Shown here: one piece after another, positions 16,636 through 26,433 of the stretch | Layout of the letters: each line of letters starts with the position of its first letter | How positions within the stretch are numbered: position 1 is the first letter of the stretch | Origin: Rheinheimera sp. SA_1 | GTDB taxonomy: Bacteria > Pseudomonadota > Gammaproteobacteria > Enterobacterales > Alteromonadaceae | Assembly: GCF_001669775.1 (NCBI RefSeq) | Contig: NZ_LXWK01000011.1 | Span: forward strand, 62,001 to 126,000 | Length of the DNA: 64,000 bases | Direction: 5' to 3' | The notes under the pieces: model-generated | Told to the model about the DNA's origin: nothing | Seen by the model: the letters and a program-made list of their open reading frames with translations, nothing else | Database searches by the model: none | Position numbers and translations under genes: made by a program

Positions 16636-18060
16636 ATGAGCAAAAAGCTGCACATTAAAACCTGGGGCTGCCAGATGAATGAATATGATTCATCCAAAAT
16701 GGCCGACTTGTTGGATGCCACTCATGGCTATACCCTGACTGAAAACGCTGAAGACGCTGACGTCATTTTATTAAATACCTGTTCCATCCGCGAAAAAGCG
16801 CAGGAAAAAGTATTTCACCAATTGGGCCGCTGGCGCCCACTGAAAAAGAAAAATCCTAATTTAATCATTGGTGTTGGTGGTTGTGTAGCATCACAGGAAG
16901 GCGCTTCTATTCGCGAGCGCGCACCTTATGTCGACATTATCTTTGGACCACAAACCCTGCACCGGTTGCCGGAAATGATTAATTCGGTCAAAGGCGACCG
17001 CTCACCGGTGGTCGATGTATCATTCCCTGAAATAGAAAAATTTGACCGCTTACCAGAGCCAAAAGCCGATGGCCCGACGGCCTTCGTGTCGATTATGGAA
17101 GGCTGCTCGAAATATTGTACTTTCTGTGTGGTGCCTTACACCCGCGGTGAAGAAGTCAGCCGCCCACTCGACGATGTGTTGTTGGAAATCGCCCAACTCG
17201 CCGAACAAGGCGTGCGCGAAGTGAATTTATTAGGCCAGAACGTCAACGCTTATCGCGGCGAAACGCACGATGGTCAAATTTGCCACTTCTCTGAATTGCT
17301 ACGCTTAGTCGCCGCTATTGATGGCATCGACCGCATTCGATACACCACATCACATCCTGTTGAATTTACAGACGATATTATCGAAGTGTATCGCGACATC
17401 CCGGAACTGGTGGATCACCTGCATTTACCGGTGCAATCGGGTTCAGATCGTATTCTGACGCTGATGAAACGTAATCACACCGCCCTTGAATACAAAGCGC
17501 AAATTCGCAAACTGAAAAAAATCCGGCCGAATTTAAGTATGTCATCTGACTTTATTATTGGTTTCCCTGGTGAAACGGCGGAAGATTTTGCGCAGACCAT
17601 GGATTTAATTGCGACTATTGGCTTTGATATGAGCTTCAGTTTCATTTACAGCGCCCGTCCTGGCACGCCTGCGGCCGATCTGCCGGATGACGTCAGCGAA
17701 GATGAGAAAAAGCAGCGGCTGTATATTCTGCAAGATCGCATCAACCAACAATCACTGCAAATTGCCCGCGGCATGCTTGGCACCGAGCAACGGGTGTTGG
17801 TCGAAGGTCCGTCGAAAAAAGATTTAATGGAACTGACCGGCCGCACTGAGAATAATCGGGTGGTGAATTTTGAAGGCACCCCTGATATGATTGGTGGCTT
17901 CGTTGATATTAAAGTGACAGACGTATTCACTAACTCTTTGAAAGGTGTCGTTATCCGCACTGAAAAAGAGATGGATTTACGCCGCGAAATATCACCACAA
18001 CAAATTCTGGCGCGTCAGCCAAAAGCAGATCCACTTGGGGTGCAAACGTTTCAGCCCTGA
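16636..18060 (+). CDS. miaB: tRNA-2-methylthio-N6-dimethylallyladenosine synthase
   Basis: Radical-SAM methylthiotransferase that adds a methylthio group to i6A37 of tRNAs reading UNN codons. The 474-residue protein shows the N-terminal UPF0004 domain with its three cluster cysteines ([25 protein letters not shown]), the radical-SAM CxxxCxxC (CSKYCTFC), and a C-terminal TRAM domain (about 380-445). The ATG at 16636 gives the standard N-terminus ([13 protein letters not shown]). It is followed by a hairpin and then phoH-ybeY-corC-lnt, the usual order in gammaproteobacteria. Confidence 0.97.
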   Translation: MSKKLHIKTWGCQMNEYDSSKMADLLDATHGYTLTENAEDADVILLNTCSIREKAQEKVFHQLGRWRPLKKKNPNLIIGVGGCVASQEGASIRERAPYVDIIFGPQTLHRLPEMINSVKGDRSPVVDVSFPEIEKFDRLPEPKADGPTAFVSIMEGCSKYCTFCVVPYTRGEEVSRPLDDVLLEIAQLAEQGVREVNLLGQNVNAYRGETHDGQICHFSELLRLVAAIDGIDRIRYTTSHPVEFTDDIIEVYRDIPELVDHLHLPVQSGSDRILTLMKRNHTALEYKAQIRKLKKIRPNLSMSSDFIIGFPGETAEDFAQTMDLIATIGFDMSFSFIYSARPGTPAADLPDDVSEDEKKQRLYILQDRINQQSLQIARGMLGTEQRVLVEGPSKKDLMELTGRTENNRVVNFEGTPDMIGGFVDIKVTDVFTNSLKGVVIRTEKEMDLRREISPQQILARQPKADPLGVQTFQP

Positions 18061-18078
18061 GTTCAACTAAATTTTACA

Positions 18079-18106
18079 GAGGCCGCTAAATAAAGCGGCC
18101 TCGTTT
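18079..18106 (+). terminator. terminator or attenuator between miaB and phoH
   Basis: Nine-bp perfect stem GAGGCCGCT / AGCGGCCTC with a 6-nt loop, followed by a short GTTT. It ends 18 bp before the next start. The T-tract is weak, so partial read-through into phoH-ybeY-corC-lnt is likely. Confidence 0.6.
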
Positions 18107-18124
18107 AAATAGAGAACAGGCCCA

Positions 18125-19270
18125 TTGGACAACCCAATCAGTAGTATTGAATTTAAAGTAGATCCCACCGACCACCAACGGCTGTCGCTGTTATGTGGCC
18201 CCTTCGATGACCATATCCGCCAGATTGAACGACATTTTCGCGTTCAGCTCAGTTTTCGTGATGACAAATTCCGCTTGCTTGGCCTCACAGCGCAAGTGCC
18301 GCTGGTGCAACAATTGGTTGAGCAACTCTATGCAGAAACGCTGAGTCCGGCGGGCAAATTGGTGCCATTAACCGCCGAGCAAGTGCATCTGGCAATGAGT
18401 GGTATTGATCATCCGGCGACCTTGATCCAAGTCGATGAGCAGGCACAAGAAGTCAGCATCAAGACCAAAAAGGGCATGATCAAAGGCCGTAACCCGAATC
18501 AAAGCCGTTATGTCGCCAATATTCTGCGCCATGATGTGACTTTTGGCATTGGTCCGGCCGGTACCGGTAAAACTTATTTAGCGGTGGCTTGTGCGGTCGA
18601 CGCGCTGGAAAAAAATCAGGTACGCCGTATCGTGCTCACCCGCCCGGCGGTCGAAGCCGGTGAAAAACTAGGTTTTTTACCAGGCGATTTAGCACAAAAA
18701 GTCGATCCGTATCTACGGCCGTTGTATGACGCCTTGTTTGATATGCTGGGTTTTGAAAAAGTCGAAAAGTATCTGGAACGTGGCACTATCGAAATTGCGC
18801 CGCTGGCTTATATGCGCGGCCGCACCTTAAGCGATGCCTTTATTATTCTGGATGAAAGCCAAAACACTACGGTTGAACAGATGAAAATGTTCTTAACCCG
18901 GATTGGTTTTAATTCCAAAGCCGTGATTACCGGTGATGTAACGCAAGTCGATTTACCCCGTGGCACTTATTCTGGTTTAAAACACGCCATTGACGTGCTA
19001 TCTGAAGTCGATGCGCTGAGCTTTAACTACTTTGTCGCTAAAGACGTCGTGCGCCATCCAGTGGTGCAAAAAATCGTCATCGCTTACGAAGCCTTTGAAG
19101 CTGCTGCCGCGGTGCGTAAACAAGCAGAAAAAGAAGCAGCCTTGCTGGCTCAGGCGACTGCGAATGCCGCTGCAACTGTCGTGGTGCCATCCTCACCAGA
19201 TACCGCCGGAGCAAAGCCTGCCAGCCGTCGTAAAACCGTCACTAAAGCTGCGGATACTGAAACCCCATGA
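18125..19270 (+). CDS. ybeZ: PhoH-like ATPase (YbeZ/PhoL)
   Basis: Cytoplasmic ATPase of 381 residues thought to act with the endoribonuclease YbeY in rRNA maturation and RNA quality control. Walker [12 protein letters not shown] lies near residue 141 and Walker [10 protein letters not shown] near 240; the N-terminal part resembles the YbeZ-specific domain ([17 protein letters not shown]). The last 50 residues are an Ala-rich, lysine-containing extension, longer than in E. coli. The start is a TTG (AACAGG upstream) since no ATG or GTG in frame gives the conserved N-terminus. It overlaps ybeY by four bases (ATGA). Confidence 0.93.
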   Translation: MDNPISSIEFKVDPTDHQRLSLLCGPFDDHIRQIERHFRVQLSFRDDKFRLLGLTAQVPLVQQLVEQLYAETLSPAGKLVPLTAEQVHLAMSGIDHPATLIQVDEQAQEVSIKTKKGMIKGRNPNQSRYVANILRHDVTFGIGPAGTGKTYLAVACAVDALEKNQVRRIVLTRPAVEAGEKLGFLPGDLAQKVDPYLRPLYDALFDMLGFEKVEKYLERGTIEIAPLAYMRGRTLSDAFIILDESQNTTVEQMKMFLTRIGFNSKAVITGDVTQVDLPRGTYSGLKHAIDVLSEVDALSFNYFVAKDVVRHPVVQKIVIAYEAFEAAAAVRKQAEKEAALLAQATANAAATVVVPSSPDTAGAKPASRRKTVTKAADTETP

Positions 19271-19725
19271 GCATCATTCTTGATTTACAGTTGGCCTCAA
19301 CGGCTGATAATTTACCTAGCGAAGCGCAAATTCAGTTATGGTTGAATGCTGCAGTCAGTCCTTTTCAGCCCGTCGCGGAAGTCACAGTGCGGATTGTTGA
19401 TGAAACCGAAAGTCAGCAACTTAATTTTGACTATCGTGAAAAAGACAAACCGACCAACGTGCTGAGCTTTCCATTTCAGTGCCCACCCGGTATTGAACTG
19501 CCGTTATTGGGCGATTTAGTGATCTGCGCTGGAGTCGTCGCGCAGGAAGCCAAGGAGCAAAATAAAACCCTGGATGCACATTGGGCACACATGGTAGTAC
19601 ATGGCAGCTTGCATTTACTTGGCTTTGACCATATAAATGATGACGACGCTTTGGAAATGGAAGCGGAAGAGATACAAATTCTGGCAGAACTGGGTTTTGC
19701 CGATCCTTATTTGATTCAAGACTAA
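19267..19725 (+). CDS. ybeY: endoribonuclease YbeY, rRNA maturation factor
   Basis: Zinc-dependent single-strand endoribonuclease needed for 16S rRNA 3'-end maturation and ribosome quality control. The metal site [11 protein letters not shown] (three histidines) is intact near residue 115. Other family blocks are also present: TNVLSFPF and LGDLVIC. The 152-residue length is normal. Its ATG overlaps the phoH stop, which implies translational coupling of the two partners, and corC follows after 19 bp. Confidence 0.96.
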   Translation: MSIILDLQLASTADNLPSEAQIQLWLNAAVSPFQPVAEVTVRIVDETESQQLNFDYREKDKPTNVLSFPFQCPPGIELPLLGDLVICAGVVAQEAKEQNKTLDAHWAHMVVHGSLHLLGFDHINDDDALEMEAEEIQILAELGFADPYLIQD

Positions 19726-19744
19726 CGGAGCTGGTTTTTTTATT

Positions 19745-20608
19745 ATGGGTGACGACAATCCACACTCGGGACGCGGTTCTGCCGCTAAATCATGGTTAGA
19801 ACGTATTGCCGCCATATTTACCGCAGAACCACAACAAGTCTCAGATCTGGAAGATATTATTGCCGAAGCCAATTCGCGCAATCTGATTGATTCCGACACT
19901 AAGGGTATGCTGCAAGGTGTACTGGATGTCTCCAAAATGCGCGCCCGCGATATTATGGTGCCCCGCTCCCAGATGGCCACGATCGATATTGATCAACCAC
20001 TGACTGAATTTCTACCCATCCTGCTGGAAAATAATCACAGCCGTTATCCAGTGGTCAATGAAGATAAAGACCATATCGAAGGCATTCTGATTGTTAAAGA
20101 TATTCTGCAATATGCGTTAAAACCTGATGTGGAATGGTCGTTACGCGAATTATTGCGCCCGGCGGTGATTATTCCGGAAAGCAAAAGAGTCGATGCGCTG
20201 CTGAAAGAATTCCGCCAAAAACGCTACCACATGGCGATAGTCGTCGATGAATATGGTGGTGTATCTGGCCTGATTACCATCGAAGATATTCTGGAGCAGA
20301 TAGTCGGCGATATCGAAGATGAACACGATGACGAAGAAGGCGAAGATATCCGCAAGCTCGGCAGCAATGTGTTTATGGTCAGTGCGTTAACCCCGCTCGA
20401 TGAATTTAACGAAAGTTTCAATACCGGTTTTGACGAAGAAGAAGCCGGCACTATCGGCGGAATTGTGTTACACGCTTTTGGCCATATGCCGGCAAAAGGT
20501 GAAACCATCAGCCTCGAAGGCCTGACCTTTAAAGTCACCAAAGCCAACAGCCGCCGTCTGGTGCAGTTGCAGGTGATCCGGCCAAAACCGACAGAAGATG
20601 CTGAATAG
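19745..20608 (+). CDS. corC: CorC/YbeX family CBS-domain protein
   Basis: Cytoplasmic protein of 287 residues, associated in related bacteria with magnesium/cobalt efflux and, more recently, ribosome maturation. Two CBS domains (about 70-190, including MVPRSQM and VVDEYGGVSGLIT) are followed by the CorC/HlyC domain (about 205-285). A GGAG lies 14 bases upstream of the ATG, longer than optimal. It sits between ybeY and lnt as usual. Confidence 0.94.
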   Translation: MGDDNPHSGRGSAAKSWLERIAAIFTAEPQQVSDLEDIIAEANSRNLIDSDTKGMLQGVLDVSKMRARDIMVPRSQMATIDIDQPLTEFLPILLENNHSRYPVVNEDKDHIEGILIVKDILQYALKPDVEWSLRELLRPAVIIPESKRVDALLKEFRQKRYHMAIVVDEYGGVSGLITIEDILEQIVGDIEDEHDDEEGEDIRKLGSNVFMVSALTPLDEFNESFNTGFDEEEAGTIGGIVLHAFGHMPAKGETISLEGLTFKVTKANSRRLVQLQVIRPKPTEDAE

Positions 20609-20629
20609 CAGCGGTAAGGAAAGTTGTAA

Positions 20630-22189
20630 GTGTTTAGTTTGAAATTTTCCCGCCGTGATCTTTTCCTCAGTATGTTGCTGCTGGTCGCCGGTCTTGCGAA
20701 TACGCTGGCATTTGCACCTTATCAGCTCACAGCTTTACCGCTTTTTACCTTGGCGTTGCTGAGTCTGGTGTTGTTTCAATGTCAAAGTGCCGGTAAAGCC
20801 GCCTGGTTTGGTTTTATCTACGGTGTTGGCTGGTTTGGCCTTGGCGTGAGCTGGGTGCATGTCAGTATCGCTACTTTTGGCGGCATGCCACTTGTTGCCA
20901 GTTTAGGCATTATGGCGTTACTAGTTGCGTATTTAAGCCTGTTTCCTGCCCTCGCCGCCTGGCTGAGTTGTCACCCGCGTTTCAATACGACCGCTTCATT
21001 GAATAAACATCCGCTATGGTGGCCGTTATTGCTGGCCAGCTGCTGGGTCCTGGCCGAAAATCTGCGTTCGTGGTTATTCACTGGTTTTCCCTGGTTATCC
21101 TTAGGATACAGTCAGACCGAAGGTTATCTGGCGCCTTATGCGCCGTTGATTGGCGAAACCGGCATTACTTTTATCATGGTTTTCGTTGCCGCCAGTATGA
21201 TGCTGCTGGTACACAAACAATGGCGAATGGCGCTGGTTGCTGCGGTGTTATTGCTGGCAAGTCCGCTATTGGATCCCTTCAAAGGCTGGCAATTGCAGAA
21301 TGAAAAAGTCAGCGTGGCTTTGGTGCAAGGCAATATCAAACAGGAACTGCGCTGGCTCCCGGAGCAAGAATTACCAACGATGAAAAAGTATATGCAGCTG
21401 ACCAAACCTCATCTGCAGCAACAAATTATCGTCTGGCCGGAAGCAGCTATTCCGCAGGTTGAACCACTGGCGCAAGCTTATTTATTCAATCTGGATATGC
21501 AAGCGGCGGAAAATAACAGCGCGGTAATCACCGGTATACTTGATTACAAACGCAATAACGATGCTTATAACGGCATGATTGTGCTGGGGAAAAGCGGTAC
21601 TGCGGCAACCGCAGGCGACTATATTTACGAAACCAGAAACCGCTATCAGAAACACCAATTATTGCCAATAGGCGAATTTGTGCCCTTTGAGCGGTTACTC
21701 CGCGACATCGCCCCGTTTTTTGATTTACCCAATAGCTCGTTTGCCCGCGGCGACTGGCAACAGCCTAATTTGCAGGCCAATGGTTATCAGTTGCTCGCGG
21801 CTTTGTGTTTTGAAATCGTTTTTCCGCGGCAAATTCAGGCCAACTTTACCGACGATACCGATTTTTTGCTGACGGTCAGCAATGATGCCTGGTTTGGCTC
21901 GTCCATTGGCCCGCTGCAACATATGCAAATTGCCCAGATGCGCGCGCTGGAATTTGGCCGGCCGCTGCTGCGCGCCACCAATAATGGCGTGACGGGTATC
22001 GTGCTGCCAGATGGAAAGTTGCAGGCGGTGTTACCGCAGTTTGAAGATGGGGTTTTGGTTGCTGACGTGCAGTTAGCTGCAGGCCGGACTTTATATAGTA
22101 AAACGGGTGACTGGACTTTACTGATCTTGGCTGGATTATTATTGCTGTTGTCTGGATTTTACAGCTGGCGTCAACAACGCCAGCTGTAA
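20630..22189 (+). CDS. lnt: apolipoprotein N-acyltransferase
   Basis: Inner-membrane enzyme that adds the third acyl chain to the N-terminal cysteine of lipoproteins, the last maturation step before Lol sorting. The N-terminal half has about six membrane helices; the periplasmic carbon-nitrogen hydrolase domain holds the catalytic triad Glu271 (WPEAAIP), Lys341 (YQKHQL) and Cys393 (ALCFEIVFP), at the spacing known from E. coli. The 519-residue length is typical. A GTG start with AAGGA upstream is used. It matters to several lipoproteins here (LptE, RlpA, NlpI and two others). Confidence 0.96.
   Translation: MFSLKFSRRDLFLSMLLLVAGLANTLAFAPYQLTALPLFTLALLSLVLFQCQSAGKAAWFGFIYGVGWFGLGVSWVHVSIATFGGMPLVASLGIMALLVAYLSLFPALAAWLSCHPRFNTTASLNKHPLWWPLLLASCWVLAENLRSWLFTGFPWLSLGYSQTEGYLAPYAPLIGETGITFIMVFVAASMMLLVHKQWRMALVAAVLLLASPLLDPFKGWQLQNEKVSVALVQGNIKQELRWLPEQELPTMKKYMQLTKPHLQQQIIVWPEAAIPQVEPLAQAYLFNLDMQAAENNSAVITGILDYKRNNDAYNGMIVLGKSGTAATAGDYIYETRNRYQKHQLLPIGEFVPFERLLRDIAPFFDLPNSSFARGDWQQPNLQANGYQLLAALCFEIVFPRQIQANFTDDTDFLLTVSNDAWFGSSIGPLQHMQIAQMRALEFGRPLLRATNNGVTGIVLPDGKLQAVLPQFEDGVLVADVQLAAGRTLYSKTGDWTLLILAGLLLLLSGFYSWRQQRQL
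22161..22187 (+). terminator. 11-bp hairpin spanning the lnt 3' end
   Basis: ACAGCTGGCGT and ACGCCAGCTGT are perfect inverted repeats around a CAACA loop, covering the last lnt codons. No T-tract follows, but the convergent cheV stop is only 17 bp from the lnt stop. It may block read-through in both directions or protect mRNA ends. Confidence 0.4.
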
Positions 22190-22206
22190 CGGCATATGAA
22201 GGGTAA

Positions 22207-23133
22207 TTAGGCGGTGGCCATCCATTGTTGCACTGCCGACACCAGCTCATCCGGGTGGAATTTAGCAATAAACTGATCCGCGCCGACTTTGCTGACCATC
22301 GCATTATTAAACACGCCGCTGAGTGACGAGTGCAAAATCACGTGAATGCGTTTTAAGTGCTCATGGGCTTTAATTTCGGCGGTTAAGGTATAGCCGTCCA
22401 TCTCCGGCATTTCGATGTCAGAAATCAACAGCGGCACTTTGCCCGACACGTCGCCACCGAGCTCTTCGGCTTTGGCCAACAACCAGTCCAGTGCCATCCG
22501 GCCATCATTAACCGTTTGAATTTCCACGCCAATGGCTGACAGCGCACGTTTCACCTGGTTTCTGGCAACCGCTGAGTCATCCGCCACCAGCACTACCAGA
22601 TTTTTAAAATCAACGTCTTTGCTTTTTTCTTTCACCGATTCGCTGACCGTTTCATCCACCGGCGAAATTTCGAAAAATACTTTTTCGACGTCGAGGATTT
22701 GCACTAATTTGTCGTCAACCTTGGTCACCGCCGTGACGTAATGCGCTTTGCCAGCCCCTTGTGGCGCCGGCATAATTTGCTCCCAATTACTGCTGATGAT
22801 CCGGTCAACGCCTGAGACTAAAAAGCCCTGGGTATGCCGATTGTATTCGGTGACCAGCACATAGGCAGTAGCTAATTCGGTGATCATCGGGCCACCGGTT
22901 GCCATGCTTAAGTCGATGACGGTGACTGGCTCGCCACGCAGATGCGCTATCCCGCGGACGTTTGGATGTGATCCTGGTAAAGCACTTAATTCCGGACACT
23001 GCAGCACTTCGCGCACTTTAAATACGTTGATCCCAAACGGCTGCGTGCCGTAAAGGCGGAATAACAGCAGCTCCAGCCGGTTTTGGCCGACAATATTGGT
23101 TCTTTGGTCCACGCTGGACATCAGGCTACTCAT
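22207..23133 (-). CDS. cheV: chemotaxis coupling protein CheV
   Basis: CheW-like adaptor (about residues 10-165) fused to a response-regulator receiver domain (about 178-300), linking chemoreceptors to CheA and tuning adaptation by phosphorylation. The receiver shows VVLVADDSAVARNQV, the phospho-acceptor Asp in LISDIEMPEMDG, the conserved Ser of LHSSL, and Lys in FIAKF. An ATG at 23145 is in frame, but GGGGAAAAGC stands before the ATG at 23133, which is chosen (308 residues). Monocistronic; no other chemotaxis genes are in the window. Confidence 0.93.
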   Translation of the reverse strand: MSSLMSSVDQRTNIVGQNRLELLLFRLYGTQPFGINVFKVREVLQCPELSALPGSHPNVRGIAHLRGEPVTVIDLSMATGGPMITELATAYVLVTEYNRHTQGFLVSGVDRIISSNWEQIMPAPQGAGKAHYVTAVTKVDDKLVQILDVEKVFFEISPVDETVSESVKEKSKDVDFKNLVVLVADDSAVARNQVKRALSAIGVEIQTVNDGRMALDWLLAKAEELGGDVSGKVPLLISDIEMPEMDGYTLTAEIKAHEHLKRIHVILHSSLSGVFNNAMVSKVGADQFIAKFHPDELVSAVQQWMATA

Positions 23134-23325
23134 GCTTTTCCCCATCAGATTAGGATGACCGGATCAATACCGGTTTTTCATTCGCGACATCTGAACAAGA
23201 TAGGCGAAAAACTCTAATAATGCTCGTGGTTTAGCTTCAGGAATGCCGGTCTGATGAAAATATTCTGCACGCGGTAAAAATCATTGAAAAAGCGCAGGAG
23301 ATGGTTGCTTTAGATCAGCCTTTGG

Positions 23326-24624
23326 CTATGAAGATAATTCGGTCAGCCGCTGCTGCAAAAACTGCTGATCGGCGTTATTAACTGCCAAAGTTAATGCCCG
23401 CCGATAAAAATCTATGGCCTCGGTGTTCTGCCCAAGCTGACGGTGGAAATCCGCCGCCACTGCGAACAATAAATGGTATTGCGCCAGACTTTCGTCTGCA
23501 AGCAGCGGTGGTAATTGCAACAAAGCTGCCGCCGGGCCATGGCACATACTGAACGCCACCAATTGATTCAGCGCCACCACCGGTGTCGGTTCTAATCGAA
23601 ATAACAGCTGATACAAAGCGTAGATTTGCGGCCAGTCGGTACTGGCACTGTCGGTGCTTTCACTATGCACTGCCGCAATCGCGGCCTGAATGGCGTAAGG
23701 TCCAATCCGACCTGAAGCAAGTGCGGTTTCCACGTGCCGGATCCCTTCAGTAATCAAAGCTTGATCCCAGTGCTGTCGCTGCTGCTCAGCTAGTAAAATC
23801 AGCTCCCCTTGCGCTGTAAACCGTGCCTGTTGCCTTGCATGTTGCAATAACAACAGCGCCAATAAGCCACAACTTTCAGTATCGAATTGAAGTACAAGTA
23901 ACTGCCGCGCCAAATCGATAGCTTGCTGGGCTAAATCCGCTTGCTGCATACCGTCAGTCTGCGACAAAGTGTCAGCTGCTTTTATTTGCGAGGCCGGCAC
24001 CGAGTACCCTTCATTAAACAGCAAGTAAATCACTTTATGCACCGCTTGTAACCTGGGTGACAGTTGCTGTGGCGGCGGTACCTGATAAGGAATGGCGGCG
24101 GCTTTAATTTTCTGCTTGGCGCGGACGATGCGCTGTGCAATAGTTGAAGGCGTCTGTAAAAACGCCCGGGCAATTTGCTCGGTGGTTAAGCCACAAACTT
24201 CACGCAAGGTCAGCGCCAATTGCGCTTCCAGTGACAATGCCGGATGACAACAGGTAAACACCAGCCGCAAATAATCATCAGGCCATTGTTGTTGATCCAT
24301 TTGCAGTGCAAAACTGTCGTCCGCGTCTTCTGTTTCGATCTGCGCCAGCACTGTTTCACCGTCGCTGACAAAACGCTGTTGCTGACGCAGTTTATCAATG
24401 GCTTTAAACCGCCCGGTGGACACCAGCCATGGCACTGGCGATGCTGGCACACCGGTTTGTGGCCACTGCGCCAGTGCAGCACTGAATGCTTCCTGCAACG
24501 CATCTTCGGCCCGGTCAAAATCACCAAGCAACCGGATCAAAGTCGCCAGCACTTGCCGGGAATGTTGCTGATACAGTTGCTCAATTTGCGCAGCAAGCGC
24601 AGTGGCAGATTGCAGTATTGGCAT
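23326..24624 (-). CDS. ECF42-type RNA polymerase sigma factor with C-terminal TPR-like domain
   Basis: Sigma factor of 432 residues. Region 2 (LATLIRLLGDFDRAEDALQE) and region 4 (LTLREVCGLTTEQIARAF) are followed by a long helical extension (about 185-430) with tandem helix pairs. This extension, together with a neighbouring DGPF gene, defines the ECF42 group. No anti-sigma gene is present, as is usual for this group; the extension is thought to control activity. It is the third gene of the operon after an NTF2-like protein and the DGPF protein. The signal and regulon are unknown; a promoter matching the group consensus is at 25521-25547. Confidence 0.88.
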   Translation of the reverse strand: MPILQSATALAAQIEQLYQQHSRQVLATLIRLLGDFDRAEDALQEAFSAALAQWPQTGVPASPVPWLVSTGRFKAIDKLRQQQRFVSDGETVLAQIETEDADDSFALQMDQQQWPDDYLRLVFTCCHPALSLEAQLALTLREVCGLTTEQIARAFLQTPSTIAQRIVRAKQKIKAAAIPYQVPPPQQLSPRLQAVHKVIYLLFNEGYSVPASQIKAADTLSQTDGMQQADLAQQAIDLARQLLVLQFDTESCGLLALLLLQHARQQARFTAQGELILLAEQQRQHWDQALITEGIRHVETALASGRIGPYAIQAAIAAVHSESTDSASTDWPQIYALYQLLFRLEPTPVVALNQLVAFSMCHGPAAALLQLPPLLADESLAQYHLLFAVAADFHRQLGQNTEAIDFYRRALTLAVNNADQQFLQQRLTELSS

Positions 24625-24658
24625 AGTTAGGACTTTTGCGTCATTTCACAGCGCCATT

Positions 24659-25003
24659 TCATACCGCTAGTTGCCGCACCGGCCGCACTTCGACACAACC
24701 AACCCGCGCCGCCGGAATACCCGCGGCCAACTGCAACGCTTCATTTAAATCCCGCGCTTCAATCAGGTAAAAACCGGCCAGCTGCTCTTTAGTTTCAGCA
24801 AAAGGACCGTCGCTAAATAACACCTGCCCGGCACGCATTCGCACCGTCGTTGCAGTAGCGACACCTTGTAATGCTTCTGCCGCCAGCATCCGGCCGCTTT
24901 GCGCCACTTGTTCAGCATAAGCCTGACATTCGGCATCCTGCGGACTTTCAGGTAAGCTGTGAAGCAACTGTTCGTTACTGTAAACCAGACATAAATATTT
25001 CAT
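24659..25003 (-). CDS. YCII-related DGPF-domain protein
   Basis: Small cytoplasmic protein of 114 residues with the family signature SDGPFAETKEQLAGFYLIEA and the N-terminal strand MKYLCLVYS. DGPF proteins accompany ECF42 sigma factors in many bacteria and are likely targets or modulators of them; their biochemical activity has not been established. It sits between the NTF2-like gene (22 bp gap) and the sigma gene (34 bp gap). Confidence 0.9.
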   Translation of the reverse strand: MKYLCLVYSNEQLLHSLPESPQDAECQAYAEQVAQSGRMLAAEALQGVATATTVRMRAGQVLFSDGPFAETKEQLAGFYLIEARDLNEALQLAAGIPAARVGCVEVRPVRQLAV

Positions 25004-25025
25004 CGGTGATCCTTCTGGTTGCTAT

Positions 25026-25475
25026 TTAATCGGGTTGCAGCGAAAACATCGCTTCATTGCTGACCATATCAAAAGGTACCGAAAAATGCTCATGCACCAC
25101 TTGCCACTGGCCAGCTGTTTTGCGCCAGCATTGCGTGGTTCGCATCCAGCAACCTTGTACTTCGCCTTGTTCGTTGGTACCACCACATTGGATCAGCGCA
25201 TGGCTGAATGCCAAATCAACATTGGCTTCCACTTCAAGCTGCGCCATCTGAAAAACCGACGGGCCGCCACCACAATGAGACATACAATTTTCCCAGTGTG
25301 CCCGATACACCTCAACGCCACGAAACTGCAGCTTTTGAATTGCGTCAAAGGAACGAATGTGTGGCGCATAAATTGCCATCACCCGGCTGAGGTCTTTTGC
25401 TTGCACCGCCTGGGTCCAGCTGGCTAAAAGTTCACGAATTTGTTGTTCACTGGTTAATTGTTGAGACTGTTGCAT
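25026..25475 (-). CDS. NTF2-like/SnoaL-type protein (ketosteroid-isomerase fold)
   Basis: A 149-residue alpha+beta cone-fold protein. The N-terminal helices EQQIRELLASWTQAVQAKD and IYAPHIRSFDAI are typical of YybH/SnoaL-like families, and the C-terminal strand WQVVHEHFSVPF closes the cone. Such proteins bind or isomerise small hydrophobic ligands; the substrate is unknown. An AAAGGAGAAT site precedes the ATG. As first gene of the ECF42 operon it may be an enzyme whose expression the sigma factor controls. Confidence 0.78.
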   Translation of the reverse strand: MQQSQQLTSEQQIRELLASWTQAVQAKDLSRVMAIYAPHIRSFDAIQKLQFRGVEVYRAHWENCMSHCGGGPSVFQMAQLEVEANVDLAFSHALIQCGGTNEQGEVQGCWMRTTQCWRKTAGQWQVVHEHFSVPFDMVSNEAMFSLQPD

Positions 25476-25520
25476 CGATATTCTCCTTTAGTTGTGAATA
25501 GTTGCGCAATAGCTGTTATA

Positions 25521-25547
25521 GTCGTTCCACTAACCACCGAATCGACA
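25521..25547 (-). promoter_or_regulatory. candidate ECF42-dependent promoter
   Basis: On the minus strand TGTCGA (25547-25542) is followed after 17 bases by CGAC (25524-25521), 46 bp before the first gene of the operon. As I recall it, the published ECF42 consensus is TGTCGA at -35 and CG(A/T)C at -10, so this fits exactly and implies autoregulation. The rest of the 307-bp divergent intergenic region (25476-25782) shows only AT-rich sequence with TATACT/TATATA boxes that might serve the plus-strand gene. Confidence 0.65.
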
Positions 25548-25782
25548 AGCCGCTTGAAAAATAATTCTGTTTTTTAACGCGCGACCTTTCTATCAAACCA
25601 TAAACCTCTGATTTATTTAAAATTATACTGACTATATAACTTCATGTACTTCAGCGCACGCGCCGTCAGCAGCTTTTAAGCATGCATGACCCTGTTTTAT
25701 ATATGCCGTTCAGCTTAAGTACAGCCTTTTGGCGGTACCTTGAACCCACCTTCGCCAGCAGGCTGTAATTAAGGACATCTCT

Positions 25783-26328
25783 ATGAATAATTCAATGTTA
25801 GTCGGATCGATCATTGGCGCTATCGCCGTTACCGCTTTAGGCTCAGTTGCCGGTTACAAATATCTGGATCAAGAACCACAATATGCTGAAGTTGTCAGCA
25901 GCAAAGCCATCATCGAAACTTACAGTGAGCCGGTTGAGCAATGTAAAGACGTGATAGTGCAACAGAAAAAAGCCGTGAAAGATGAAAATCAAATAACCGG
26001 TACCGTGCTTGGCGCCGTCGTTGGTGGCGTATTGGGCAACCAGATTGGTGGTGGTTCAGGTAAAAAAGTGGCAACCGTTGCTGCAGCTGCAGCCGGTGGT
26101 TATGCCGGTAAACAAGTGCAACAAGATATGCAAAACAACGATGTTGAAAGTCAGAACAAACGGGTTTGCAAAACTGTACAGCAACAAAAAGAACGCACCG
26201 TCGGTTATGACGTCCGTTATTTACTGAATGGCGAGCTGAAAAACATTCGGATGGATCAAAAACCAGCCGAGAAGATTTTAATTAAAGATGGCCAGGTGAT
26301 TGCAGCGACTTTGCAAGCCAGTTCGTAA
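25783..26328 (+). CDS. glycine-zipper 2TM-domain envelope protein
   Basis: A 181-residue protein with an uncleaved-looking N-terminal membrane segment (about 5-26, VGSIIGAIAVTALGSVAGY) and a glycine zipper (about 68-110: TGTVLGAVVGGVLGNQIGGG then AAAAGGYAGKQV), the Rick_17kDa/2TM pattern. The C-terminal part (VGYDVRYLLNGELKNIRMDQ) resembles the domain of UmoD/YcfJ-like envelope proteins. Likely an inner-membrane or periplasmic envelope-stress protein; the exact role is unknown. An AAGGACATCT site precedes the ATG. It ends at a strong terminator. Confidence 0.8.
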   Translation: MNNSMLVGSIIGAIAVTALGSVAGYKYLDQEPQYAEVVSSKAIIETYSEPVEQCKDVIVQQKKAVKDENQITGTVLGAVVGGVLGNQIGGGSGKKVATVAAAAAGGYAGKQVQQDMQNNDVESQNKRVCKTVQQQKERTVGYDVRYLLNGELKNIRMDQKPAEKILIKDGQVIAATLQASS

Positions 26329-26367
26329 CTGCTAATTCGCAATAAGTAGTTTCGTCACCGTTTTTAT

Positions 26368-26398
26368 AAAAAAGCCGAAGCGACACTTCGGCTTTTTG
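26368..26398. terminator. bidirectional intrinsic terminator
   Basis: AAGCCGAAG / CTTCGGCTT (9 bp, loop CGACA), with a T-run on the plus strand after it and A's before it. It therefore serves both the glycine-zipper gene (plus) and the convergent cytochrome b561 gene (minus). Confidence 0.92.
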
Positions 26399-26433
26399 CT
26401 ATCTGCGATAACCGCAAGCAGCACAACAGCAAG

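Noticed and set aside
23158-23178. Plus-strand hairpin ACCGG-N7-CCGGT followed by T's
   Set aside because: Only five bp, and no plus-strand gene ends here; it lies in the cheV 5' region and is more likely chance.
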